This document shows, piece by piece, positions 8,174 through 16,902 of a stretch of DNA of 64,000 nt. Location of the stretch: the NCBI RefSeq assembly GCF_900403705.1, contig NZ_OUNR01000001.1:992001-1056000 (forward strand), given 5' to 3'. Source of the DNA: Nitrospira lenta (GTDB taxonomy: Bacteria; Nitrospirota; Nitrospiria; Nitrospirales; Nitrospiraceae). Position 1 is the stretch's first letter; each line of letters starts with the position of its first letter. A program made the position numbers and the translations under genes. The notes below the pieces were generated by a model. The model worked only from the letters and a program-made list of their open reading frames with translations. It did no database searches and was not told the DNA's origin.

Positions 8174-11041
8174 TTACCGTACCTGCCAGCGAACTGAAAA
8201 TAGTTGCTGGGAGCCTACCTTTTGTTGCAACTTGCCCTCAATTTCTGAGATGAGCTGTCCGCGACGACGATCGATCTCATCTTGGGCATCAAACAACGCC
8301 CTGCGGCGCTTGCCTCGTTCGGATTCGATCGCCTTGATCTGCTTTTGACCGGCGAGCTTCTCTTCCAGAGTGAGCGCTGCCACGGCGGCTTTCCTGGCTT
8401 CCTTGATCTGCCGATCGAACTCCTTGATCTCTCGCTCTAGCCCTACCTTCAAGTCATCGGCCCAGGCGTCCAGCTTGTCGGCTTCGATCTCGAAGAATTC
8501 GGCATTGCGCTGCGAGATGTGCCGCCGAATAGTGTCCTGACGTTCTTCCGTCCGCTTACTGAGCGTTGGAGGCTCAACCACGGAGCTCTCCGGCTGCGCG
8601 ACTGTGGCAGGCAGGGAGAACAGGCGCCGAACGGCTTCCTCGTCCAACACTTCGCCGCTGTCGGTCATCCCCGTTGAAATGAGATAGTCTTCAGCTTGAT
8701 CCAACGCTTCTACGGTGAACAAAGAGAGGGTCAGGACTCCGGACTTGCCAATAAGCGGCTCCACCACACTGACTTTGCCATCGTGTTTGCCATATTCGAA
8801 CGTCAGTTCTGCCGGATCGAGCTGGCGGTTCTTTGCCTGCTCCAGCACATGCTCTGCCAGTGGATGTGCCAAGCGATAGAGATGGGCTTCCCGGGTTCGA
8901 CGAGGCAGTTCATAGAGCCCAAGCGGGATCTCTCCTTTGAAAGGACAGGCATGAAGCCGGAACGAGGTGTCCGAAAGGAAGTCGGCATGATCGCGCAGCT
9001 CAAAGCGCGTGAGTTGCATCAGGATGCGCTCATATCGATTCAAATACAGCCGTGAGCTCTCGTCGCTCACGCGCAGTTTTTCTCGCACCTCATCATCAAA
9101 GTGTTCAAATAGCAGCTGGCGGGCACGAGTCATAGCCTCGTCGATCTGGGTGCCAAGCTCACTTTGCAATTGGTCGAAGGAGGTCTTGATCTCCTGTGGG
9201 GTACGGCACCGTTGATAGATGTCGTTAATCCGCTTTTCGAAATCCACGCCGGACTCAATTGCGCCCAGCACTTCGTCGCTGGCCCCAAAGACGCCTTCAA
9301 ACAACAGGAATTTCTCAGAGAGTAGCCGAAAGACGTGCTGATCGGCTTCGTTGTTCTGATTGAGGAAGTTCACCACGACGACATCGTGCTTTTGCCCGTA
9401 CCGGTGGCAGCGGCCGATGCGCTGCTCGATCCGCTGGGGATTCCAGGGGAGATCATAGTTCACGACGAGCGAGCAGAATTGGAGATTAATTCCTTCTGAT
9501 CCTGCTTCTGTGGCGATCATGATCTGGCCCTGCTCCTTGAAGTAATCCACGATCGCAGAGCGCAGGTCGGCTGAACGTGACCCGGTAATTCGATCTGTCC
9601 CTTGATGGCGCTGAAGCCAATCTTGGTAGATTTCCTTTGAGCGGGGGTCGTTGTTCGAGCCGTTAAAGAGAACGATGTGGTCTTTCCAGGGGCTATCGGC
9701 CAGGACTCGGAGGAGATATTCCTGGGTACGACGTGATTCAGTAAAGATGATGGCCTTTTGTGCCGCACCTAATTGTTCTGCTTTGCCAAAGGCCGTGCGC
9801 AGGGCGGTGAGGAGCGCTTGCCCCTTTGCATTATGAGTAATCGACACCGCCAGCTTGCGGAAGCTTTCGAGGTCGTCAATTTCCTGTTGGATGGCTTTGC
9901 GGTCCGCCTCAGTGAGCACTTTCGAGGCGGCTTCTTCCTCGTCCCACTCCTCCGCCAGCTCATCGAGTGTCTCAAAGTCCTCCTCCAGGGCTTCCTCAAG
10001 CGGGTTTGGCCCATCGGCGAGTCGAAGACGTTCACGGAGACGCGAGCTCATTGAGTCCAGCGCTCCGGCGATTGCAAACGAAGACGAGGCCAACAACTTG
10101 CGGAGGACGAGCGTCATCAGGGATCGCTGGCTTGATGGGAGCGCTTGCAGGTTGTCGCGACGGAGATAGTCGGACACTAAATGATAGAGCCGATCTTCAT
10201 TTTCAGCCGGCGTAAAGGGCTGCATCATCGGTAAGCGCTTGGTGTAGCGCACATACGGCAAGACTTGGCGGCGAAGCGTGCGCTTGCAGAGCGGCTGCAG
10301 ACGGGCTTTCAGGGTTTCGAACGTGGCTTGGTTGTGCAGGTTCGCAAACTGCTCTTTGAAGCTCTTGAGGTCGCCGAAGATGCGGTCATCCACCACACTG
10401 ACCAGCCCATACAGTTCGAGCAACGAATTCTGCAGTGGCGTAGCAGTAAGGAGCAGCTTCGGTGCGTCCTTGAGGGCGTGCTTGATGGTGTTGGCAATGA
10501 CATTCGTCGGCTTATACACGTTCCGTAAGCGGTGGGCTTCGTCGATCACCACGAGGTCCCAGCGTATGAGGCTGATCTCCGCAGCCTTGGTACGGGCAAA
10601 CTGGTAGGAGCAGATGATGATGTCGTCGCACTCGAACGGCCGGACATGACCTTGGCGGACCGTATCGTTGTAGGGCTTCGTCTCAAGAATGGAACAGGGC
10701 AGAAAGAACTTCTCCAGAAGTTCCTGATGCCACTGCTTGCGGAGGTTGGACGGAGTAATGACCAGGATGCGCCGTTTTCGCTCCGCCCACTTCTGTGACA
10801 GCACGAGACCAGCTTCGATAGTCTTACCCAGACCAACTTCGTCTGCGAGAAGGGCGCCTTTCGAGAGAGGCGATCGGAAGGCAAATAGCGCAGCTTCGAT
10901 CTGATGGGGATTGAGATCGACTTGTGCATCTACGAGCGCGCTTGCGAGCTTTTCGATGCTATCGGATGGACAACGTTTCGTGAGTTCGTGGGCGAAATAC
11001 TTGGCGTGGTAGGGAGTAAGGTCCGTCAATTCAGAACCCAT
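8174..11041 (-). CDS. SNF2/RapA-type superfamily 2 helicase-translocase
   Basis: Protein of 955 residues. Motif I is ADEVGLGKT near residue 70, motif II is DEAH near 166 and motif III is LLTATPLQNS. The C-terminal RecA lobe carries TEAGSEGINLQFCS and QRIGRCHRYGQKHDV, the Swi2/Snf2 motif VI. A long charged helical C-terminus follows. ATP-driven translocation on double-stranded DNA is the family activity. Large SNF2 proteins of this kind occur next to type III-like methyltransferases and in DISARM, but no DISARM drmA, drmB or drmC gene is seen here. A fossil of its last 30 codons is fused to a methyltransferase start at 4714-4967, supporting a former helicase-Mod linkage. The gene is 14 bases upstream of the DUF2130 gene. 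Confidence 0.88.
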   Translation of the reverse strand: MGSELTDLTPYHAKYFAHELTKRCPSDSIEKLASALVDAQVDLNPHQIEAALFAFRSPLSKGALLADEVGLGKTIEAGLVLSQKWAERKRRILVITPSNLRKQWHQELLEKFFLPCSILETKPYNDTVRQGHVRPFECDDIIICSYQFARTKAAEISLIRWDLVVIDEAHRLRNVYKPTNVIANTIKHALKDAPKLLLTATPLQNSLLELYGLVSVVDDRIFGDLKSFKEQFANLHNQATFETLKARLQPLCKRTLRRQVLPYVRYTKRLPMMQPFTPAENEDRLYHLVSDYLRRDNLQALPSSQRSLMTLVLRKLLASSSFAIAGALDSMSSRLRERLRLADGPNPLEEALEEDFETLDELAEEWDEEEAASKVLTEADRKAIQQEIDDLESFRKLAVSITHNAKGQALLTALRTAFGKAEQLGAAQKAIIFTESRRTQEYLLRVLADSPWKDHIVLFNGSNNDPRSKEIYQDWLQRHQGTDRITGSRSADLRSAIVDYFKEQGQIMIATEAGSEGINLQFCSLVVNYDLPWNPQRIEQRIGRCHRYGQKHDVVVVNFLNQNNEADQHVFRLLSEKFLLFEGVFGASDEVLGAIESGVDFEKRINDIYQRCRTPQEIKTSFDQLQSELGTQIDEAMTRARQLLFEHFDDEVREKLRVSDESSRLYLNRYERILMQLTRFELRDHADFLSDTSFRLHACPFKGEIPLGLYELPRRTREAHLYRLAHPLAEHVLEQAKNRQLDPAELTFEYGKHDGKVSVVEPLIGKSGVLTLSLFTVEALDQAEDYLISTGMTDSGEVLDEEAVRRLFSLPATVAQPESSVVEPPTLSKRTEERQDTIRRHISQRNAEFFEIEADKLDAWADDLKVGLEREIKEFDRQIKEARKAAVAALTLEEKLAGQKQIKAIESERGKRRRALFDAQDEIDRRRGQLISEIEGKLQQKVGSQQLFSVRWQVR

Positions 11042-11232
11042 TGTTAAGGAATGCCTATTAGCCGCCGCAGAATACCCCTTTCCCCGTGAGAAATCACCAC
11101 AGCTTAGGAGGTAAGGAATTCAAAGTTGGCGCAATTAGAGAATTATTCGGCGTCAGTGGATCAAGCCGATCTGCATGCTGATGGGCCCATATAAGCCATT
11201 GATCTGCCTGGTTTCCTTGCTGAACCGCCCCA

Positions 11233-11358
11233 TCAGTTCAAATGCGTCAGTTCTGATAGTTTGATGAATCGATACGCACGGCTTGGCTGTATATTCTGGA
11301 TATCGGTCAGGCGTCCCTCGCTTAGAAACTTCACTTCCAAGACATGATCTCTCTCCAT
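11233..11358 (-). CDS. Possible 41-residue protein overlapping the zincin-like gene
   Basis: A short frame begins at an ATG at 11358, inside the last codons of the upstream gene, and ends at TGA at 11233. It encodes MERDHVLEVKFLSEGR, then a basic, hydrophobic stretch ending KLSELTHLN. Its 28-base overlap with the preceding gene is the kind of coupling seen in real operons, and the composition is protein-like. I do not recognise it, and it could be the remnant of a longer gene. The remaining 11042-11232 shows nothing I can identify. Confidence 0.35.
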   Translation of the reverse strand: MERDHVLEVKFLSEGRLTDIQNIQPSRAYRFIKLSELTHLN

Positions 11359-12041
11359 GCTTCTACTTTTCCAGCAAGCTCCTCCTTTTTAATTAACTGA
11401 ATGGTTCCTCGTAATCGCTCAAGCGGTACTTCTAAATACGGTTCAACTCGATACTCACGCGGCTGTCGTCGCATCAGGTTATTGAAGATATCAAGCATTC
11501 GGCCAGCGGCTTTGCATACAATACGATCTTCTGAATCTTCAGAGAGCTTCTTGAGAACTTGGTAAGTGACCAACTGAGCGAGGTGTTCGTGAAGGAAGGG
11601 GTCAATCTGGTTGTATATTGTGGTCAGGCGTTTCAGCCGCGATGCAGCAAATCTTCCGTTTTTAAGACCTTCCCATCTGTCCGCTTCAGTCACACCGAGA
11701 TGAATAAGCGCATGTGCGTGTTCGTGGTAACGGACTACATACTCAAGATCTTCTTCTTCGCAGTCCAGTAGTCGGGCAGCCCTTTGGATGTTCTCTGAAA
11801 ATAGCTTGATCGACCGGTTGGCTGAATTATATGTGCCTAAGAAGATGTCTATTGTAAATAATTCGTCGGCTTCTGAGAGTATCGGCGGTGACGGAGGATC
11901 ATCAGCCGAGGGCCCCATTATGTCTTTGAGATAACATGGGTAACCCATCACATCTCTAATGATAACGTCTGGAGTCAGCTTATTGTGGAGCTGCTTTAAG
12001 ATATCGAGTCCTTCGATAAATTCAGTCGCGTCAAGTTTCAT
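11331..12041 (-). CDS. Hypothetical protein with HExxH motif, possible zincin metalloprotease
   Basis: Protein of 236 residues that I do not recognise by family. It contains YHEHAHALIHLG near residues 106-117, which satisfies HExxH. A downstream Glu in HEHLAQLV (near 150) could be the third metal ligand, so a gluzincin-like peptidase is possible. No signal peptide or membrane segment is seen. It is transcribed toward the helicase and lies at the upstream edge of the defence island, with no other gene between it and the divergent ParB-like module. A regulatory protease role in defence would be inference only; the HExxH could be fortuitous. Confidence 0.7.
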   Translation of the reverse strand: MKLDATEFIEGLDILKQLHNKLTPDVIIRDVMGYPCYLKDIMGPSADDPPSPPILSEADELFTIDIFLGTYNSANRSIKLFSENIQRAARLLDCEEEDLEYVVRYHEHAHALIHLGVTEADRWEGLKNGRFAASRLKRLTTIYNQIDPFLHEHLAQLVTYQVLKKLSEDSEDRIVCKAAGRMLDIFNNLMRRQPREYRVEPYLEVPLERLRGTIQLIKKEELAGKVEAWREIMSWK

Positions 12042-12199
12042 TCACATTTCCTTCAGAAGTTCTCACGAGGCGTTCGTAAGGACCTTCAACAGTTTCTTGG
12101 CAGAATAATTGCCAATCCGATTTACGCATCAACTCGAACTCGCAAATAGTTATCAGACGCTATAAATGATAATATCACATGAATACAGAATAATAAGAT

Positions 12200-12229
12200 T
12201 TGACATAATCAATATTCAGCCATTATAAT
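12200..12229 (+). promoter_or_regulatory. Consensus sigma-70 promoter ahead of the ParB-recombinase module
   Basis: TTGACA at 12200-12205 and TATAAT at 12224-12229 are both perfect consensus hexamers, separated by 18 bases in an AT-rich stretch. The promoter points toward the ParB-like gene, whose start codon is about 460 bases further on, so the transcript would carry a long untranslated leader. The match is read directly; activity is inferred. Confidence 0.65.
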
Positions 12230-12252
12230 TGGACTCGACGGTGAGTGTTTAT

Positions 12253-12381
12253 CAAGAGGCAACTAGCCTCTAGCTTCACCACCTCTTGAAGCCCAGCCTA
12301 TCGGGGCTTCACCTCCTTCAGCTTTAGCCACACCGTACGCGGGTGGCTGAACGTGAAGGTGGCGCCTAACACGCCATTCAC
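12253..12381 (+). other. Hairpin-rich leader, candidate structured RNA or recombination site
   Basis: Four successive stem-loops are visible. GAGGC/GCCTC is at 12256-12270, GAAGCCC/GGGCTTC at 12288-12310, GCCAC-CCG/CGG-GTGGC at 12327-12347, and GTGAA..TGGCG/CGCCATTCAC at 12353-12381 with a two-base bulge. CAAGAGG (12253) can alternatively pair with CCTCTTG (12282), excluding the first stem. The block lies just after a consensus promoter and upstream of the ParB-like gene. It could be a regulatory leader, a small RNA, or a folded recombinase substrate; the strand used is not certain. The remainder, 12382-12695, shows no gene I can support. Confidence 0.5.
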
Positions 12382-12695
12382 GCTGAGCGCGGATCCTCGT
12401 GCTCGGAAACGTGGTGGTGTGTCGTGAAAACCTTTCCAACATCCTTCGCACTGTCCCTGCCGGTTTTCCCGTACTTTCTGCTCGTCTTATCGATTTGCCG
12501 TGTTGTGCAACCTCTTGCCCTTCAGAGCTATGAGGTTCGCCATAACCAAGGCCGAGCATTGGTCGGCGAAGAGCTGCTCGTTGGCTTCATGTGCAAGGAC
12601 CTCCGCTTGTTTTCTATGCCCCACCCGGGAAAGGCTCAGCACTCAATTTATTTCACCAAAGTCAACCGGCATCGCAAAAAGGAAAGGGAAAATCT

Positions 12696-13541
12696 ATGAA
12701 GCCACAAATGAAAATGATTCCTCTTGCCTCGCTCAAAATTCACCCCAGCAACCTGCTGACGGATCTGGACATGAAGATGATCGAACAACTGACAGAAAGC
12801 ATGCGACGAGAGGGCTTTCGTCTGAACCATCCTCTCTTAGTCACACGTGATTACTCCATTCTTGACGGGAAACACCGGTATTTCGCTGCGGTAAAGGCTG
12901 GGATTAAGGACGTTCCCATTGTGATTGATGAAGCAACCACCGATGTCGAGGCAATGACCGCCACCACTATCGACAACACGTTCGTCAACACTCTCACTCG
13001 GAAACTGCCCAAGGGCATGCGTGTCATTCATACGGTCCGGAAGAATCTCTTAGAAGAGAAACCGATAAAAGAGCCCTGGAGCCTGGCCGGGGTCAATAAA
13101 TCTGATTGGTTTGCTGCCAAACGCGTCATCGATGCAGAGATACAGAAGGCGAGCCAAACCCGAAAGGGCCTCCCGATCGAACTCCTTGATGACATGATCC
13201 GCGGCCGGGAGATCTCCGAGCAGGTTTTCGATTTGTACCACGATGAGAAGGCATGGAACAGGATTGTCAAAAGAACGGCTGCTGCATCGACTACACCGAA
13301 AGGCAACCCTAAACCAACGGAAATCAGCGATGCGATTAATGCCTTAACTCATTATGTGAAGGTGTCATCAGAACAAGACGATAGTTTGCCGGAATCACTG
13401 CAAACTAGTGTTCAATCAGGCCTGGCCAAGATCAAGAAGCTCAGTCGCCCGGATACCGCCCGGCAGGCATTGGTTCTCGCCTGCGAGGTGACGTTGTCCT
13501 TACTGGCCAACAACAAAGATTTCAGCGATCGGCTTTTTTAA
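12696..13541 (+). CDS. ParB/Srx-like nuclease-fold protein, first gene of the recombinase module
   Basis: Protein of 281 residues. The N-terminal ParB-like domain shows IPLASLKIHPSN, a partner-helix region and ILDGKHRYFAAVKAG near residues 55-70, equivalent to the ParB box with its conserved Arg. The rest is helical and unlike plasmid ParB, and no ParA is nearby. The start at 12696 is chosen because GGAAAGGG lies 7 bases upstream; longer frames upstream lack such a site. ParB-fold proteins bind CTP or DNA, or act as nucleases. Here it probably binds DNA for the mobile module. The next gene begins 20 bases downstream on the same strand. Confidence 0.75.
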   Translation: MKPQMKMIPLASLKIHPSNLLTDLDMKMIEQLTESMRREGFRLNHPLLVTRDYSILDGKHRYFAAVKAGIKDVPIVIDEATTDVEAMTATTIDNTFVNTLTRKLPKGMRVIHTVRKNLLEEKPIKEPWSLAGVNKSDWFAAKRVIDAEIQKASQTRKGLPIELLDDMIRGREISEQVFDLYHDEKAWNRIVKRTAAASTTPKGNPKPTEISDAINALTHYVKVSSEQDDSLPESLQTSVQSGLAKIKKLSRPDTARQALVLACEVTLSLLANNKDFSDRLF

Positions 13542-13561
13542 CGGTCTTGAATGGGCACGAT

Positions 13562-14338
13562 ATGAAGTTCTTTTCTATAAAACCTGGATCAACTCCAATA
13601 ATAGTGGGCAAGGATTGCTTCACCCTGCCCGCGGATCAACTGGCTCGTATCCGTGAAAGACTGCGTGCTTTCCACATGCTTTTGATTCGCTTGCCTCTCA
13701 TTGCACGAGAGAGCCCAGGAAAAGAGCCGCTCGAACTTCTGAGCAATCATGTGTCCTTTTCTTTCATGCACGATTACCCGGAGACAGATGTGCCGTTAAT
13801 CGTGCTGACAGAAGAAGATCTATCCGGAGATCAAGCGGGGAAACTCTCCCAATTGGATCGGACAATCGCAAAAGCGTTATGTCAGATGATTTCAACAGCC
13901 AATCAGGCATCGCGTCCCATCGTTATGAGGGACAAGCGAGTGGATGCAAAGCAAACATGCCCTTTGTGTTACCCGGAGAACAAGTACGCTGTGCTCAGAG
14001 TACCCAAAAATTATGCTTCGCTTCTGGCAGAGAAACGAGGCGGATATGTTTCATGTAAAGAGTGTGGAATCCGTGTTTTGTTATCCGCGGAAGAACTCGC
14101 ATCCTTTAAATTGCGCACGCTTCAGACCAAGGAGTTTGTTCGAGCAGGATACGGATCAGATGGCAAGTTGGAAAACTGTCCTAAGTGTCTGGCAACCGGT
14201 ATAAGCCGTGGTCTTATCCTACTAAGAATTGCCAAGGGTCAAGTAGTCGCGAGAATGTGCCGAAACTGGATGACAGTTCAGCAAGAGTGTGAATTTAACC
14301 AGGTGCGTCAAGGTGACACATGGGTGACTACGTTCTAA
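13562..14338 (+). CDS. Zinc-ribbon-containing hypothetical protein of the recombinase module
   Basis: Protein of 258 residues from the ATG at 13562; a TTG at 13547 is an alternative start. I do not recognise the family. It has two Cys pairs, CPLC near residue 133 and CKEC near 161, spaced like a zinc ribbon. A further CPKC near 199 and a Cys at about 226 suggest a second ribbon, so nucleic-acid binding is likely. The first 120 residues are mixed alpha/beta with no clear motif. Its end overlaps the next gene by 19 bases, indicating translational coupling with the large recombinase-like protein. Confidence 0.65.
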   Translation: MKFFSIKPGSTPIIVGKDCFTLPADQLARIRERLRAFHMLLIRLPLIARESPGKEPLELLSNHVSFSFMHDYPETDVPLIVLTEEDLSGDQAGKLSQLDRTIAKALCQMISTANQASRPIVMRDKRVDAKQTCPLCYPENKYAVLRVPKNYASLLAEKRGGYVSCKECGIRVLLSAEELASFKLRTLQTKEFVRAGYGSDGKLENCPKCLATGISRGLILLRIAKGQVVARMCRNWMTVQQECEFNQVRQGDTWVTTF

Positions 14339-16902
14339 GCCCTGATGTTATCCGGTTTCTTGGCAGGGCGGCTACGCCGGCAACTGCAATCCTTCACTAC
14401 GAGGATTGCCTGCCTCTCCGTATCATTCTTTCCCACTTACCACAGCACATTACCGGTTGCTCATTGGACGATGTAATTCAATGGACTAATGCATTCTTCT
14501 CGATTCTGGATGCCCCAGAGGATCTGCGCGGCATCCTGCACGCTGAACCAGTGTTGCATTACTGGACTCCTCTCCTCATCAAGGAGGAGGAGACATCTCT
14601 CAAGGATATGGTCCTAGCTATCCTAAGCAAGGTATTTAAGGGTCTACGGCAGTATGCCGAGATCGAATTAGACAAGGGGGTGTTCGATTGGCGCCCTCAC
14701 ATGGAGAGCGCACCTTTGTTTGCCTTTCACGTGGGTGCCTTCCACGCGACCGGCAAAAATGCAACGCCTTGCCAATTGTATGAAATGTGGGGCAGAAAGC
14801 TTCACGAAGGGCTTCGCGAGGTTCAGAAAACTACGTCAGAAATTGAGACGCTACGTAGGTATACAACAAGCGCGCGGCTGTTCTTCGTCCACTTTCCCCA
14901 TGGTCAGATTCGGATTGAACCTTCTTCGCTAATCACACCAGACTATTTTGAAGAACACCTTGAACACTTCCGTAACGGTTATATCGCTGCTCCTCACAGG
15001 AGAGGACTGATACGGGCTCTGCCGTTGATAGCGAATGACCATTGTCAACGTCTATGGCGACTTTTCTATAAACTGAAGGTGAGCCATAGACGGTATCCTG
15101 ATGTTACACCATCGTCAGAGGAGACATCGACCCTCATCGACGATTCACCCACATCGACGCTGGCATCACAAAATTTAGGAGCTGAGATACTCCCAATTAG
15201 AACAGTAGCTATATCGAGTCCACTGGACGCCGATGTGACGCCGAGTGCTGATGCCGCAGATGGTAGGAAGGAAGATCCTGACGAGACGGTCATCGAATTG
15301 ATATCTTCCACTGAAGAACATCCGCTTCTCCGTCGGCCTCCTCACCTCCCACACAATTATGTGTCCCGCTACATTCTGCACCAATATGAATTCTGGTGGG
15401 ACTCCAAATGCCTAAGCCTTGAGGCGATTGTGGATCTCTACAAGACGGTTGAAGAATTGCGAGCATTGGACATTTCCAAATTTGGGGCGCCAATTCTCGC
15501 TTTGCTTACACCACTGTTCTCCGGTCGTGATGCTCGTGACCTTGAGGAAGCCCTGATCGCCCATTACCCCACAAGCTCTGAGACAGAAGCTGGCCTTTCA
15601 CATGCAAATCTCTTTCTTGACATAGATAAGGCATGGTTCTTTTTCCATCAGAGTAAGCTACGTTCTTCTTTTCAGCAGCCGGAAGCAAGCGGATGGCTTG
15701 CATCCACAGCATGGGTTCCATTTCCTATCCCGAAACCTCTGCTGAACCTATGGAGAGCCTATTTGCGCTGGCACAATGATGTTGGTCATAGTAACCCTGG
15801 ATCTCACGTTCTCCAATATGTTGATAAAACCGGCCAGATAAGACCACTCAAGGGCGAGGAAGTTCCAGACCTGCTCAAGGAAGCCGGGCTAGATGCATCT
15901 CGGATTCCGAGATTGTTCGACATTTCACGGGGATTTCGCGGATGGCTTGTTCATGCTTTTGGTTTGAACGATGTGTCTGCCAATTTTATTAGCGGACAGC
16001 TAACAAGGGTGGGACCGAAACCTCGCTATACCCATCTAGTCATTAGCCACTTCCATGTCGAGTACCAACAGTGTTGCAAGGGGCTGCACGATCTTGTGCG
16101 CTCTTTTCTTCCTTCATCTGGATGGTGGAGCGATTGTGTTGACGTGGCCGATCACCGCCCGGATTTAGGCGGGATATATGGAGTTGGCTCTCCACTGGTA
16201 TTAGGAGAGTCCCTACTGGGGGATGAGATTCAATCCATTGGCAATGAGATTATAAGGACCTCATCGCCTCAGAGACCAGAGGAGATCGTCGCGCATCACA
16301 ATGCATATGTAACTTACGCCGCGCTCGCGTTAGGCATTCTGGGAGTCCGTCCGCGGAATGATTTAGGTCTATCATGTGCCGCCTTTGTCGCTGATGTCGA
16401 CTACATTCCCATCGTCGACAAACTGAGCGCACTGTACATAGAAGACCGATTGCTCGGCCTTCCTCCTACCGTTAAGCATATTCTTCATCAGCTGGCTACT
16501 GGAAGAATGCGCCTCATGCGGATTTTGGAGATGTACTTTGGACGACCTGCGGCTAAGGCGACGTCGAGTGACGCATTGTTAGTAAGCTTGTGTGATAACG
16601 GGACTTTGACCGCTCTCAATTTGTCTCGGCAGAGAGACCATCTCGCATCTTTTGGTTCAGACCACTTGGGGCAGGCCCCTCTGAATGTGGGAAGGCACTA
16701 CAACAGAAGTGCCAAAGTTCCCGTTTGTGCTGAGGACATTATCGATTGCCATATCGGCCATCAACGCGCCGGACGAGAACCATTCTGCTCTTTCGGAAGT
16801 GCTTTTATCGGACAGGCGCTAAATCTCTTGACAGATCAGCACGAAGAGATGGTTGCTCGTCTGCGCTTCAAGAGACTCCTGTATCTTCCAAACACGAAAT
16901 GA
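14320..16902 (+). CDS. Large divergent protein with degenerate tyrosine-recombinase-like C-terminus
   Basis: Protein of 860 residues with no family I can name. Near residue 670 it has ALALGILGVRPRNDLG, resembling the first catalytic Arg box of tyrosine recombinases (GLRxxEL). Near 800 it has GRHYNRS and CHIGHQ, resembling HxxR and LGH. Where the nucleophilic Tyr would fall there is EPFCSFGSAF, without Tyr. A separate stretch near 545-585 (RGFRGW to PRYTHLVIS) also looks recombinase-like. It may be a catalytically altered partner of the true integrase that follows, as accessory recombinases are in multi-recombinase elements. A low-complexity acidic linker spans about 265-330. It overlaps the preceding gene by 19 bases and the next by 4 (ATGA). 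Confidence 0.7.
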   Translation: MGDYVLSPDVIRFLGRAATPATAILHYEDCLPLRIILSHLPQHITGCSLDDVIQWTNAFFSILDAPEDLRGILHAEPVLHYWTPLLIKEEETSLKDMVLAILSKVFKGLRQYAEIELDKGVFDWRPHMESAPLFAFHVGAFHATGKNATPCQLYEMWGRKLHEGLREVQKTTSEIETLRRYTTSARLFFVHFPHGQIRIEPSSLITPDYFEEHLEHFRNGYIAAPHRRGLIRALPLIANDHCQRLWRLFYKLKVSHRRYPDVTPSSEETSTLIDDSPTSTLASQNLGAEILPIRTVAISSPLDADVTPSADAADGRKEDPDETVIELISSTEEHPLLRRPPHLPHNYVSRYILHQYEFWWDSKCLSLEAIVDLYKTVEELRALDISKFGAPILALLTPLFSGRDARDLEEALIAHYPTSSETEAGLSHANLFLDIDKAWFFFHQSKLRSSFQQPEASGWLASTAWVPFPIPKPLLNLWRAYLRWHNDVGHSNPGSHVLQYVDKTGQIRPLKGEEVPDLLKEAGLDASRIPRLFDISRGFRGWLVHAFGLNDVSANFISGQLTRVGPKPRYTHLVISHFHVEYQQCCKGLHDLVRSFLPSSGWWSDCVDVADHRPDLGGIYGVGSPLVLGESLLGDEIQSIGNEIIRTSSPQRPEEIVAHHNAYVTYAALALGILGVRPRNDLGLSCAAFVADVDYIPIVDKLSALYIEDRLLGLPPTVKHILHQLATGRMRLMRILEMYFGRPAAKATSSDALLVSLCDNGTLTALNLSRQRDHLASFGSDHLGQAPLNVGRHYNRSAKVPVCAEDIIDCHIGHQRAGREPFCSFGSAFIGQALNLLTDQHEEMVARLRFKRLLYLPNTK

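Noticed and set aside
7557-8348. 263-codon plus-strand frame opposite the DUF2130 gene
   Set aside because: Leu- and Arg-rich mirror of the coiled-coil gene on the other strand.
4977-11041. Gabija or DISARM system
   Set aside because: The OLD nuclease has no UvrD-like GajB next to it, and no drmA, drmB or drmC accompanies the SNF2 helicase.
12364-12370. Integron attC-like heptamer GCCTAAC in the hairpin-rich leader
   Set aside because: No matching GTTRRRY partner at the proper distance and no integron integrase; a single heptamer is not enough.
12263-12559. 98-codon minus-strand frame over the leader
   Set aside because: It runs through the hairpins, has biased composition and matches no family I know. 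It is more likely a by-product of structured DNA.
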